From contig NZ_JAANAT010000001.1 of the NCBI RefSeq assembly GCF_011089895.1, positions 1,736,001 to 1,800,000 on the forward strand: DNA of 64,000 nt, written 5' to 3'. The notes beneath the pieces are model-generated. The model did not search any database, had not been told where the DNA came from, and saw only the letters and a list, made by a program, of their open reading frames with translations. Both the position numbers and the translations under genes were made by a program. This DNA comes from Mucilaginibacter inviolabilis. GTDB taxonomy: Bacteria > Bacteroidota > Bacteroidia > Sphingobacteriales > Sphingobacteriaceae. Positions within the stretch are counted from its first letter, which is position 1. Every line of letters starts with the position of its first letter. Shown piece by piece: positions 7,856 to 16,992 of this stretch.

Positions 7856-8506
7856 ATGAGTAATTTTCCTGAAAACATCATTTCTGTTGTGGCGGGTAGT
7901 GGAAATACCTGCCAACATATTATAACTGCGTTATTAAATCATAATGCCACAGTAATTGTTCCTGTTAAAAGTTTTGTTGAGATACAGTCCCTTCAAAAAG
8001 CAACTGCTGATGTTACTTTGGGCGAATTGGTTCCTGTATTAGCTGACATACCGGATCATCATAAGGCATCTCGCCTTTTTAAAGATATTGAAGGGCGGTT
8101 TGGACAAATTAATTTAACAATAATAGTATTTGATAATAATTATTCGGGTGGCCAACTTACAGAAACCCCTTATGAAGAATGGGAAAGAATGCAGCAAAAT
8201 AGTATATCATCCTGCTTTGTTGTTGGGAAGGTTATTCTGGACTTTATGAAACGCAATACTCAAGGTGTTTATAGAAATGCACATGGTATTTATATAGCTG
8301 TTAGCGACAGATATTCCTGTGATAAAGCAAAAATTTCTCCGCTTACTATTATCGCAGCACATATGCAGGCAGAATTATCAAAAATATTTGCAGAAGAAGT
8401 TAAATATACCGGCATCAAATATTACCATATTATTGCGGATGATTTTAATTCACAGACAAACGATTATGATATTGCCCAGTACATTATTGATCTGTGCACC
8501 GTGTAA
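7856..8506 (+). CDS. Degenerate SDR-like Rossmann-fold protein
   Basis: A 216-residue soluble protein resembling short-chain dehydrogenases in outline. An N-terminal beta strand and glycine-containing turn (SVVAGSGNTCQHII) takes the place of TGxxxGxG. It is followed by a DIPDHHKASRLFKDIEGRFGQINLTIIVFDNN segment corresponding to the D-x-AGxxN strand region, and by TPYEEWERMQQNSISSCFVVGKVILDFM matching the Wxxxxxx-N-xxxxF helix. The active-site region is altered: the segment aligned with YxxxK reads IIAAH, while a YSCDK string occurs too early, directly after VSDR. Catalysis is therefore doubtful. It could be a pseudoenzyme, a binding protein or a regulator. It is isolated between a terminator and a convergent transporter gene. 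Confidence 0.6.
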   Translation: MSNFPENIISVVAGSGNTCQHIITALLNHNATVIVPVKSFVEIQSLQKATADVTLGELVPVLADIPDHHKASRLFKDIEGRFGQINLTIIVFDNNYSGGQLTETPYEEWERMQQNSISSCFVVGKVILDFMKRNTQGVYRNAHGIYIAVSDRYSCDKAKISPLTIIAAHMQAELSKIFAEEVKYTGIKYYHIIADDFNSQTNDYDIAQYIIDLCTV

Positions 8507-8549
8507 TTGGAAATAACGATGGTATAATCCAAGCACCTCTTTTATAACA

Positions 8550-9794
8550 TCATATCCATAACGATGCTATCGTAAACAGAAGCGCTACAGTCATGATCAG
8601 GAATCCAAGTTTTAGAAAAGCCCATGCGCTTACACTTTGTCCCTCCCGGCGCAGAGCTACCAGCCACAGGATAGTTGCCAACGATCCGGTTATCGATAAA
8701 TTAGGTCCCAGATCTACACCAATTAAAGCGGAACTTTTCACAATTTCTGGTATGTGGTCCCCCTGCATAACACTACCGGTTATCAGTCCTACAGGCAGAT
8801 TATTCATAAGGTTACAGGCTAAGGCAATGATGATACCACTTCCCCATACAGTTTGGTTAACTGCATTCTGTGCACTTTGATGTAGCAAAACATTTAGCAT
8901 CTGGGTTATACCTGTTTTATTAAGCGCCTCAACTAAAACAAAAAGCCCCCCTACTAACGGAAGTACACTCCAGGATACTCCTTTCACAATTGCCCAGGGA
9001 TTTTTCCTGGCACTAACAATCACGATTGCCGAAGTAAATACTCCTGTAATTGCTGTAGGAAGACCAAGTTGAATATTCAGGGCCGAAGCTACGAGTAAGG
9101 TGACAGCCGTAACAGCAATACCAACAATCGCCGTTTTACCACCTTGTGAAAGTATTGGTACTGAAATATTAGTTTCGATATTTTGCTTTAGCGCTTTCCG
9201 TTGTGTTAAATACAGCATCAGATAGGTTACCACTATAGCTACTATAGAAGGCATAATATACTGCGGAAACCATTGTAATAATGGCGGCATATGATTACCG
9301 TAAATAACCAGATTAGCCGGATTGGATATGGGAAGTACGAAAGACGCAGCGTTGGCAATAAATGCGCAAATTAAAAGATAAGGAAGAGGCTTTTCTACCT
9401 TAGCGGCCTTTACCGCAGCAGCCACCGCGGGTGTTAATACAACAGCTGTAGCATCATTTGATAAAAATGCAGTAACTACAACGCCAACCAGATAAATTAA
9501 AAGAAAAAGATTGCCTGATGATCCTTTGGCCATTTTGGTTGCATGAGCTGCCAGCCAATCAAAAAGCTTTTCTTCTCGTGCTGTTTCAGCCAATAGCATC
9601 ATACCTATTAAAAACAAATAAACATCAGTGCCCTTGTTGATTCCTGAAAGTGCTTCTGTAGGTGAAATAAGCTGCAACACCACTAATGCAACAGCACCGG
9701 ATACTGCCCAGATAGCTTCTGGTATTTTAAATGGACGTATAATAACTCCTGCTATAGCTAAAAAAGTAATTATCCAGATAATATAGTGAGTCAT
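8550..9794 (-). CDS. ArsB/SLC13-like ion transporter
   Basis: A 414-residue polytopic membrane protein with about ten to eleven hydrophobic segments. Family marks are FKIPEAIWAVSGAVALVVL near the N-terminus, VVTAFLSNDATAVVLTPAVAA in the first half-repeat, PISNPANLVIYG, and NLMNNLPVGLITGSVM with SALIGVDLGPNLSITGSLATILW in the second. The SNDAT and NNLP motifs are those of the ArsB/NhaD branch of the ion transporter superfamily, and the length is close to ArsB. Arsenite or antimonite efflux is therefore the likely reaction, but no arsR or arsC is adjacent. It lies 32 nt after an MFS gene on the same strand, so the two probably form one operon. Confidence 0.8.
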   Translation of the reverse strand: MTHYIIWIITFLAIAGVIIRPFKIPEAIWAVSGAVALVVLQLISPTEALSGINKGTDVYLFLIGMMLLAETAREEKLFDWLAAHATKMAKGSSGNLFLLIYLVGVVVTAFLSNDATAVVLTPAVAAAVKAAKVEKPLPYLLICAFIANAASFVLPISNPANLVIYGNHMPPLLQWFPQYIMPSIVAIVVTYLMLYLTQRKALKQNIETNISVPILSQGGKTAIVGIAVTAVTLLVASALNIQLGLPTAITGVFTSAIVIVSARKNPWAIVKGVSWSVLPLVGGLFVLVEALNKTGITQMLNVLLHQSAQNAVNQTVWGSGIIIALACNLMNNLPVGLITGSVMQGDHIPEIVKSSALIGVDLGPNLSITGSLATILWLVALRREGQSVSAWAFLKLGFLIMTVALLFTIASLWI

Positions 9795-9826
9795 TTCAGT
9801 GTATCAACAAACGTAAATATGTGTTT

Positions 9827-11077
9827 TTAAAGGCGGTCTGCAATGATGGGTTTAATATCGCAGGCTCTTTTTATTATTTTAGCAAATGTTGCCCATAAAA
9901 GTATAGATATTATTGCAAAGCTTCCTAGAATCAGGAAAGCAGCACTGAAACTAATACTTTGGGCAATCCACCCTCCTATGGCTGGGCTAAGTGATGCACC
10001 AAGTCCCTGGATAGTCATTACAGCACCCTGCCCTATATTTATCCGCCCCGTACCATCTAGGATATGGGCTACCAGTCCCGGCACCGCAACACTTTGCAAA
10101 CCGGCTCCTACACCATCCAGTATTTGTACCGGATACAATCCAACATGACTAATCATATGAGCCGCAATTAAACCGCGAACCGGAAGAGCTAAAAAGGATA
10201 AGAGCATTACTAACCAGTATCCTTTTTTATTAGCCATCCGCATGGCTATCATCGACATCACAATCATGGCCAATTGTGCTATAATAATGGTCATAGCTAC
10301 AAACATGATAGGATTCCCCTGATTACTTACCGCTGCCGCCATCCCGTACAACGGAAGCATTGCCCCATTACCTAAATGGAAAGCTGCGAGCGCACTGGCT
10401 AAAATTAAAAGAGGCTTACATGTAAATAAGGTTTTAAGACCACTTGCTTTTTCAACTAGTGCGTTTGTTCGCTTTAAGCCACGGGCAGCGTCATCATCAA
10501 TTGTATTACCGGGTATCAACGATATAGAAATAATGGATAATACTCCAAAAATGGCAGCAAGCCAAAACACTGCCGGCATACCAAATTTCATTCCTAAATA
10601 ACCAGACAGTCCAGCACCAGCTACATTCCCTGCATGATTAAAAGCCTGATTATAGCCATTTTGACGATTGAAACCTGCCTGCTTTACAATACCAAGCGTA
10701 ATGCCAATTACTGCTGGCCCAATAGCAGCTCCTGCAATAGCAGTAGCCACCTGAGATACGCTTACCAGCCAGAAATTTTGAGATAATAAAATTACACCCG
10801 AAGCAATAATGGTAAAAATACCCGGGATAACAACGTACATTCGTTTACGTTTTGTTGCATCAATCAAGGCACCAGCGGGTGCAGTCATTAACATACCGGC
10901 AACACCACCAATCGTCATCACAGATCCTATCAAACCACTTTTCCAGCCATGTGCCAATAAGAATATCCCCAGAAATGGGCCGATACCGGCTTGCATATCT
11001 GCCATAAAAAAATTAAGAGACTGAAGTGACAGGATAACTCTTCTGTTGGCGATGTAACTGGGTTGTTGTTTATCCAT
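9827..11077 (-). CDS. MFS transporter
   Basis: A 416-residue major facilitator with twelve predicted membrane helices. The loop between helices 2 and 3 reads GALIDATKRKRM, a form of the GxxxDrxGrrr signature, and helix 5 has a glycine-rich stretch (AGNVAGAGLSGYLG). The N-terminal half has the features of proton-coupled drug or anion exporters. The substrate cannot be assigned; location upstream of the ArsB-like gene in the same operon suggests efflux of a related toxic oxyanion or organic form. It is not clearly ArsJ. A long hairpin (11100-11148) lies upstream, separating it from the 11196 gene. Confidence 0.8.
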   Translation of the reverse strand: MDKQQPSYIANRRVILSLQSLNFFMADMQAGIGPFLGIFLLAHGWKSGLIGSVMTIGGVAGMLMTAPAGALIDATKRKRMYVVIPGIFTIIASGVILLSQNFWLVSVSQVATAIAGAAIGPAVIGITLGIVKQAGFNRQNGYNQAFNHAGNVAGAGLSGYLGMKFGMPAVFWLAAIFGVLSIISISLIPGNTIDDDAARGLKRTNALVEKASGLKTLFTCKPLLILASALAAFHLGNGAMLPLYGMAAAVSNQGNPIMFVAMTIIIAQLAMIVMSMIAMRMANKKGYWLVMLLSFLALPVRGLIAAHMISHVGLYPVQILDGVGAGLQSVAVPGLVAHILDGTGRINIGQGAVMTIQGLGASLSPAIGGWIAQSISFSAAFLILGSFAIISILLWATFAKIIKRACDIKPIIADRL

Positions 11078-11099
11078 ACTTCAAATCCCAACAGTATTT

Positions 11100-11148
11100 A
11101 ATCGGCAATGTTTTGGTTTAAAATACATTAACCAAAACATTGCTGATT
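11100..11148 (-). terminator. Long stem-loop between same-strand genes
   Basis: A 19-bp stem, one G-T wobble included, around an 11-nt loop. It lies downstream of the 11196-11993 gene and upstream of the MFS gene, both on the minus strand. It probably terminates the former, although the following minus-strand sequence (TAAATACTG) is not T-rich. Confidence 0.55.
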
Positions 11149-11195
11149 ATTTTATACTTGACAATACCACTTGAAATATTCTTGAATTAAGACGG

Positions 11196-11993
11196 TTAAA
11201 ACTTAACCATCAGCTTTTCTGAGATAAGCTTACCATCCTGGTAGTATTCAAAAAACCAATCGTTATTCTTTTTCAAAACAATCCCATTAGAGGTGCCATT
11301 ATTGGCAATAAAGTAATCTGGTACTGAGGTTTTAAGAAGAGTTAAAACAATTTTTGGTGTAGTATCAATTAATTGATAACCATTAGCTATTACCTGTGCA
11401 TATAAAGTTCCGGCAGATTGACTCGGTTCCATCTGTATTGCCTTTGCCGAAACCATTGAAGCGGTTGCCTGGGGTGGAGCTATTGCAGTTTTGGGCGGTG
11501 CATTTGTAGTTGTTATTGTTGTAGTCGCGGCAACTGCTGGTTGTATTTGTTGTTCACTAGTTTTTCCATTATAAGCATATGGCACCCCATCCAATGAAGT
11601 AAATGCTTCTCTCAGTGCCAGATTATAAGAAACCCGATATTCTTTCTCCCTGCTTTTACCCTCTTTACTTTTAAAAACTATATTGCCCTGGCAATCCTTT
11701 AACAGTAGTGTAAGGCTGGTGGTGAACATACTGCTTTTCTCTAATACTTCAGCATTCAGCGCCTGACATTTGTTATTAGCAATTTCATTGGGTAATTCAT
11801 TGTTATCCAGATAAACCGTAAATCCTTTTTCTGCTAAAAGAGCCTTGGTCAGGTTGTTTAATCCATACTGATCATTTTGCTTTAAGAAGCTAAATTTTTC
11901 GGGGACTACAACGTATTTGTAATTATTGATCGTATTTTGAGCGTATACAGAAAAAGAAAGAAATAAAAGAGATAATAAAATGTATTTTTTCAT
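11196..11993 (-). CDS. Secreted protein of unknown function
   Basis: A 265-residue protein with signal peptide (cleavage near SVYAQN). The N-terminal domain (about 20-140) has YKYVVVPEKFSFLKQNDQYGLNNLTKALLAEKGF, a pattern I associate with uncharacterised Bacteroidota envelope proteins; two cysteines (in NNKCQA and KDCQGN) might pair. A low-complexity Thr/Ala/Pro linker (about 150-185) connects to a C-terminal beta-rich domain, LYAQVIANGYQLIDTTPKIVLTLL to EKLMVKF. No enzyme motif is seen. It is monocistronic and transcribed divergently from the propeller protein gene across about 270 nt. Confidence 0.7.
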   Translation of the reverse strand: MKKYILLSLLFLSFSVYAQNTINNYKYVVVPEKFSFLKQNDQYGLNNLTKALLAEKGFTVYLDNNELPNEIANNKCQALNAEVLEKSSMFTTSLTLLLKDCQGNIVFKSKEGKSREKEYRVSYNLALREAFTSLDGVPYAYNGKTSEQQIQPAVAATTTITTTNAPPKTAIAPPQATASMVSAKAIQMEPSQSAGTLYAQVIANGYQLIDTTPKIVLTLLKTSVPDYFIANNGTSNGIVLKKNNDWFFEYYQDGKLISEKLMVKF

Positions 11994-12260
11994 ATAAAAA
12001 CAAGTATGATAAAACCCCGAGTTTAACTTTAAAATTAGTTTACCTCAAAATCTTATAGGTTATCGGGAACGACATTAAAATTAGTAATATTTTTTAATAT
12101 GGCTAAGTCATTCTACATGCTTAAATACTCTTTTGATGTACCTGCTGTTATAGTAAAAGTTGTGAATGGTAAAATTTTTAACTACCAATAATCTTGTTTA
12201 ACATTATTTAACGAATATTTATTTGGTGTTTTGAGTTTGCTTTCTTTAATTTATAGCATA

Positions 12261-13718
12261 ATGTTAGCATTCTTATATTCTCGGAAGTTATCCTTTATCA
12301 CCCTGTTTATCTTTCTTTTACCTGCACCGCTCTTGGCACAAAATCTTTTTTTGGAAAAAATAGATGTGTGTAGTACTGCCAGTTTTTGCATGGATTGCGG
12401 AGACCCTAAAGCAACTTGCGACCAATTCACGCTTGATTATATCTGTGATCAGATTAATCGTAAATATATATTGAAAGATGCTTATGGGTCTATATCCTTC
12501 CAGGTATTGGTTGAGCCATCAGGTTTTAGCTGTGTACTTAGTCATACCGACGTTACCAATGGCCCTCTAACAGCAGAACTTATCAGGTATTTGAATGGTA
12601 ATATATGGCGACCAGCCAAAGAAAATGGCAAACCCGTTTATGCATCTGTTAATGTGATTTTTCGTTTTGCCAATGGAAAAATATCGAGCCAAATGCAAAG
12701 AATGGATCTGACAGAATTAAAACCACCTGGTGATCCTGCTATTTATAATAAAACAACTACATATTCTAATCCATCGTTGAAATCTTATGAATTTACCACC
12801 TGGACTAAGTATAACTCCCCTCTTCCGGATAACATCAGCAAATCTTGTATTGTAGATAAATCTGATGTATTATGGTATACTACTATCAAAGGATTAACCC
12901 GGTTTGATGGCCAAAACTTTAATCCGGTTAATGAATTCAATTCACCATTCACTGCCGAAACAGTTGTAGCAGATATTAATGTCGATAAGGATAATAATAA
13001 ATGGGTATATGTTGATGATAAAATGTATAAGTACAGCGATGCAGGATGGCAGATATTTGATTTTAAAAAGTTTGTGGCACCCGGAGCCATCCGGATTTTA
13101 AACAACCGCCATGGTGATCTTCTTTTTGCTACTAAAGCAGGGCTGGTTGTTTTAAGAAAGGACAAAGTAGTAGTGCTCAATAAGAAGACTATTCCCCTGC
13201 TCCCATCTAACGACGTTATTTATGTTTATGAAGATAGCCGAAAGCGGTTGTGGATGGGTACATCAAAAGGCTGCATTATGATTGACCACAATGTGCCAAC
13301 TACATTTAATACATCTAATACACCTTTAAAAGACACCTATATTTCTAATGCTGTAGAAGATGAAGCTGGCAACCTATACTTCTCATTAACAGCCTGTAAT
13401 GCAACACCGGGCGATAATGACAAAGAAGGCATAGCGGTATTAAAAACCAATGGAAGCTGGCTTCATTATACTGATAAAAATTCAGGGATGCCATCAAATC
13501 ATGTTAATGACATGCTGTATGATAAATATGAACATGTTTTATGGATTGGCACCGAGCAGTCAGGCCTTGTACGGTTTAATTTGAAGGATGGTTGGGAAAA
13601 CTATCATAACAATAACTCGCCTATGCCAGGCTACACCATTAACAAGTTAGCGCAAGACTCCAAAGGTGTTATTTATGCAGCGACAGTTAATGGCTTATTA
13701 AGGATCAAAAAGAAATAA
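12261..13718 (+). CDS. Secreted two-component-regulator-type propeller protein with TonB-C-like N-domain
   Basis: A 485-residue protein from the ATG at 12261; a TTG ten codons upstream is possible but less likely, since the signal peptide begins naturally at MLAFLYSRKL and is cleaved near PLLAQN. Residues about 25-130 contain a Cys-rich start (CSTASFCMDCGDPKATC) and a region resembling a TonB C-terminal domain (FQVLVEPSGFSCVLS, LNGNIWRPAKENGKPVYASVNVIFRF). The rest holds beta-propeller repeats of the Reg_prop type: LWYTTIKGLTRFDG, LWMGTSKGCIMI, LWIGTEQSGLVRFN, IYAATVNGLLRI. Usually such propellers are the sensor part of hybrid kinases; here there is no membrane helix, kinase or DNA-binding domain. 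Periplasmic sensing or adaptor function is inference. Confidence 0.75.
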   Translation: MLAFLYSRKLSFITLFIFLLPAPLLAQNLFLEKIDVCSTASFCMDCGDPKATCDQFTLDYICDQINRKYILKDAYGSISFQVLVEPSGFSCVLSHTDVTNGPLTAELIRYLNGNIWRPAKENGKPVYASVNVIFRFANGKISSQMQRMDLTELKPPGDPAIYNKTTTYSNPSLKSYEFTTWTKYNSPLPDNISKSCIVDKSDVLWYTTIKGLTRFDGQNFNPVNEFNSPFTAETVVADINVDKDNNKWVYVDDKMYKYSDAGWQIFDFKKFVAPGAIRILNNRHGDLLFATKAGLVVLRKDKVVVLNKKTIPLLPSNDVIYVYEDSRKRLWMGTSKGCIMIDHNVPTTFNTSNTPLKDTYISNAVEDEAGNLYFSLTACNATPGDNDKEGIAVLKTNGSWLHYTDKNSGMPSNHVNDMLYDKYEHVLWIGTEQSGLVRFNLKDGWENYHNNNSPMPGYTINKLAQDSKGVIYAATVNGLLRIKKK

Positions 13719-13735
13719 AAGTGTATTTCGTATTA

Positions 13736-14548
13736 TTAAACAGACGTTAGCTCTTTTGTAACCGTTTGCTTTTTCATTACACCAGAGGCAAAATCATTGG
13801 TTCGAGAAAATTCATACCCTTTTGATTGCGCCCAGGCAATAAAGCTTTTTATTCGAAGTATAAATGGCTCTCCTGAGTTTTTAGATATATAACCAGGGAG
13901 TCCGTATTTTTCTTTATTGTGCAGATTGGTAAACTCCCAGGGATGGAAGTAAAGATTAAGGTATCCATCTTTCCGATAAGCTGCTGAACTCATCCATTTA
14001 ATCACCGATAAAGATAAATTGTGAAAACTTAACCAAAAAAGCGGAAAACGAATCAAAGGGGATACCGAAGCAGGGATCTGCAAAACGCCCTGATCATAAA
14101 ACCAGGTACGCGGTTTATCAAAATTGTTATAACGACCAGGCAACCAGGTAGGATTTATGGATGAATTATAAGTATATCCGGCCATATTAATCTCAACCTC
14201 ATCCACAGGCATCATCCGCGCCATCCGAAAACCTGTAACCTCAGTGCCCGAAATATCTTCAAGTACCTGCTTTGATTGCTTTAAATGCTCTGTTTTAAAA
14301 TCAGAATGATAATATCCGTGCGATGCTATTTCATGCCCCTCATTCACAATTCTGGTAATAATATCAGGTTTATGAAGTGCGTAATTAGCAGTACAAAAAA
14401 AGGTAACTTTAATGTTTGCAGATCTCAACAACTCTAAAATTGAATTTGTTCCGTTTGTTGAGATTTGCAATTGTTCATCAAAAGATATTGACCGATCATA
14501 TTCTAAAGGCAAATCAAACTCCTCTACATCAAACCCCAATAAAATCAT
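13736..14548 (-). CDS. Polysaccharide deacetylase family protein
   Basis: A 270-residue NodB-fold protein. The opening ILLGFDVEEFDLP provides the first metal/catalytic Asp motif, FFCTANYALHKPD the second strand, and GHEIASHGYYHSDF the H-x(3-5)-H zinc-binding motif. The C-terminal part has YLNLYFHPWEFTN, the FHPWE form typical of PuuE/DUF3473-like deacetylases linked to polysaccharide or glycolipid synthesis. It lacks a signal peptide, so it probably acts in the cytoplasm on a lipid-linked sugar. Its start overlaps the upstream GT2 gene by 20 nt, implying coupled translation. Together they suggest transfer of an N-acetylated sugar followed by deacetylation. Confidence 0.85.
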   Translation of the reverse strand: MILLGFDVEEFDLPLEYDRSISFDEQLQISTNGTNSILELLRSANIKVTFFCTANYALHKPDIITRIVNEGHEIASHGYYHSDFKTEHLKQSKQVLEDISGTEVTGFRMARMMPVDEVEINMAGYTYNSSINPTWLPGRYNNFDKPRTWFYDQGVLQIPASVSPLIRFPLFWLSFHNLSLSVIKWMSSAAYRKDGYLNLYFHPWEFTNLHNKEKYGLPGYISKNSGEPFILRIKSFIAWAQSKGYEFSRTNDFASGVMKKQTVTKELTSV

Positions 14549-15506
14549 TGTTTACATTTTTTATACTCATAAGATTTGTAGAGCGAATAATATAATTAGG
14601 ACGATGTTTGGATTGCATAAATATTTTACCAACATACACCCCTATTATACCCAGCACCAGCAGTTGCAAACCGCCAAAAAAAGCTACGGTTGCCAACACA
14701 GAAGCCCATCCAGAAACAGCATACCCGGCAAAATAGCTAAACAATACATAAGGAATGTATAATATGGCCATAGCCGAAAAGAATAAACCAATACCTGTAA
14801 CTAAATATAAAGGGCGGGCGCTAAAAGCCATAATACTACCTACGGCCAGCTTAACCAATTTAAAGAAAGAATAACTCGCTTCGCCGGTATGCCTTTTAGA
14901 AGGTGTATAAGGGATACCTATTTGCTTGTAACCAGCCCACTTAATTATACCTCTGAAAAACATCTCATACTCATCAATAAGCTTTAATTGTTTTACTACT
15001 TTTTCATCCATCAACCTGAAATCGGCCGTGCCATTCTCCAGTTTAATATCCGAGAGCATATTTATGCCTTTGTAGAAGAGTTTTGATGTAGCTTTTTGAT
15101 AAGCTTTTGCATGGGGGTTGCTATTTTGCCTATAGGTATAAATAATGTCATAGCCGTTTTCCCAATACTTCAACATTTTCAATATTAAATGGGGAGGATG
15201 TTGCATATCAGCATCCATGGTTATTACGGCATCGCCCTGAGCCATACCAATACCCGCTTTAAGAGCATGGTCTTTCCCAAAGTTTTTTGAAAGCTCTATA
15301 TAAAAAACATTGGCATGCAATTGTGCATTAAATTTTATTTCATTTAAGGTATTATCACTACTACCATCATCTACAAAAATCAATTCATAGTCATAATTGG
15401 TATTGCTCAGTGTTTCATTGATCTGGTCAATCAAAAAACCTATATTTTTTTCTTCATTATAAGACGGTATGATTACCGATATTTTCTTTTTTAGAACGAA
15501 TGTCAT
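14529..15506 (-). CDS. GT2 family glycosyltransferase, GtrB/DPM-like
   Basis: A 325-residue membrane-anchored glycosyltransferase. The N-terminal GT-A domain has SVIIPSYNEEKNI, FVDDGSSDNT (nucleotide-binding DD) and ITMDADMQHPP (DAD, metal ligand plus QHPP). RQNSNPHAKAYQKATSKLFYKGINMLS and RHTGEASYSFFKLVKLA are typical of polyprenyl-phosphate sugar transferases. Two transmembrane helices lie at about 230-255 and 265-290. The probable reaction is transfer of a sugar from UDP or GDP to undecaprenyl phosphate on the inner face of the cytoplasmic membrane. It is the first gene of the overlapping pair with the deacetylase. Confidence 0.88.
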   Translation of the reverse strand: MTFVLKKKISVIIPSYNEEKNIGFLIDQINETLSNTNYDYELIFVDDGSSDNTLNEIKFNAQLHANVFYIELSKNFGKDHALKAGIGMAQGDAVITMDADMQHPPHLILKMLKYWENGYDIIYTYRQNSNPHAKAYQKATSKLFYKGINMLSDIKLENGTADFRLMDEKVVKQLKLIDEYEMFFRGIIKWAGYKQIGIPYTPSKRHTGEASYSFFKLVKLAVGSIMAFSARPLYLVTGIGLFFSAMAILYIPYVLFSYFAGYAVSGWASVLATVAFFGGLQLLVLGIIGVYVGKIFMQSKHRPNYIIRSTNLMSIKNVNNDFIGV

Positions 15507-15822
15507 GTTATTTTAACAGGGGCTTTAAACTGTGATAGGTGAACTAATACTATATTGGTCAGGATTATTATTATAGTCTTATTAATTATCTGTATGTAAC
15601 AAATATGATACGAAGAATTAAACAACAACGTTACAACTGTATCATAATAAAAAAATCAGCACACAATTATCTACAAAGAAACATTTTTTAGCCAATGTAA
15701 CTTTAGTGTTACAAAAATAAATAATTAATAATGATTTAATCATAAAATCATTATTAATTAGCCATAGAATTGTAAACATATCAACATGCCAGATAAGATG
15801 TTATCCAGGAAGTATTAATAGT
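15507..15822. other. AT-rich intergenic region with palindromes
   Basis: No gene is seen. It holds a perfect 16-bp-stem AT hairpin (15722-15760), a TGTAAC-N6-GTTACA palindrome (15696-15713), and further TGTAAC (15595-15600) and GTTACA (15630-15635) half-sites. These lie upstream of the GT2 gene and downstream of the GT87-like gene. Confidence 0.5.
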
Positions 15823-16992
15823 CTATAACGCTTCAAGTTTTTCTTGCTTAGAAAAATCCCTTGTTAGCGTTTCGTAAACTATTTTTAGCCAGATTAGGAA
15901 ACATGGCAGGGCTTTAAGTTTATAAGGCACAACATATTCCATCCTGATATATCTTGGAAACAGATCAGATGGAGAAAGACTGGTTATAATAAGGGCAAAA
16001 ATCAATAAAAACACTTCGTATTTGGTAACTGGTCTGTCTAAATTCATGAACCAAATAGCCACTCCGGCAAAAGCAATAATATAAGTTGATGATTCTGATG
16101 AACTGCTGAAAATTATGGCAAATATCAAAGCAGATGATAAAATAAGCAATTGGTACTGTTGAAATTTAAAACTTTTGGGTCTCAGATAAGAAAGCGCAAA
16201 AAGCACAATCCCTGGCGCTATAACATATATATTTTTTAAGCCAGGATAATTAAATATTCTCCTGATCAGGCCCATTACACATATTTCCTGAAGGTCGGAA
16301 CCCTGATTACTGGCATTTTTAGCTACTAGATCATGATACCAATCGTGATAAGTCTGAATAATAAATGCCGGCGATGAAATAAACATAGGCAGCACAAATA
16401 ACACCATCGACCAAAAAAGAAAACTTCCGATAAACTTTAGTTTGTTTTCGGAAAAGAAGAAAAATGCAAGCCCTACTATTCCGTATAATTTTATAAACGT
16501 TCCGAGGGCTATCATCAAAGCTGCCCAAAAATCCTGCTTCTTTTTTATAAAACTAAAACTTAAAATAATCAATCCGGCTATCATTGGATTACTTTGAACA
16601 TTAGCAGAAGCAGTCATTAACTCATGTGCACAAATCAGCAAAATAACAACGTACTGGTTTTCTTTAATGGGGAGTAGCTGTATGGCTTTAAATAGTATAA
16701 AAGCATTAAACATTACCCACATCAAAACGCCAATACTATCAGGCATTAGTGCAAAAGGTGCTATAATTAATGAAAATACCGGACCATAATGATTAAGATC
16801 ATCGAAGTGTTCTGGTTGATAAGTATAAAGATTATGTTGATGGATGGTATTAATGAAATTGTATTTAAAAACCAGGTAATTATTAAACAACTGATGAGTT
16901 AAGATTCCTTTAAGAACAATCAGGAAACTTAGGCCGAACCATAAAGAAAAAACGAAGGGTTTGTTGTAAATAAGCTTAGTTATCTTTTGCAT
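15823..16992 (-). CDS. GT87-like polytopic mannosyltransferase-type protein
   Basis: A 389-residue polytopic membrane protein from the ATG at 16992 (an upstream in-frame ATG at 17064 would add 24 residues). About ten hydrophobic segments are present. The first periplasmic loop contains YQPEHFDDLNHYGPVFSLIIAPFALMPD, which matches the Y-x-D/E...YPP.F loop of the GT87 / DUF2029 family. These are GT-C enzymes using polyprenyl-phosphate sugars to build envelope glycans or glycolipids. That donor type would be made by the neighbouring GT2 enzyme. A 316-nt AT-rich gap separates it from that gene. Confidence 0.75.
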   Translation of the reverse strand: MQKITKLIYNKPFVFSLWFGLSFLIVLKGILTHQLFNNYLVFKYNFINTIHQHNLYTYQPEHFDDLNHYGPVFSLIIAPFALMPDSIGVLMWVMFNAFILFKAIQLLPIKENQYVVILLICAHELMTASANVQSNPMIAGLIILSFSFIKKKQDFWAALMIALGTFIKLYGIVGLAFFFFSENKLKFIGSFLFWSMVLFVLPMFISSPAFIIQTYHDWYHDLVAKNASNQGSDLQEICVMGLIRRIFNYPGLKNIYVIAPGIVLFALSYLRPKSFKFQQYQLLILSSALIFAIIFSSSSESSTYIIAFAGVAIWFMNLDRPVTKYEVFLLIFALIITSLSPSDLFPRYIRMEYVVPYKLKALPCFLIWLKIVYETLTRDFSKQEKLEAL

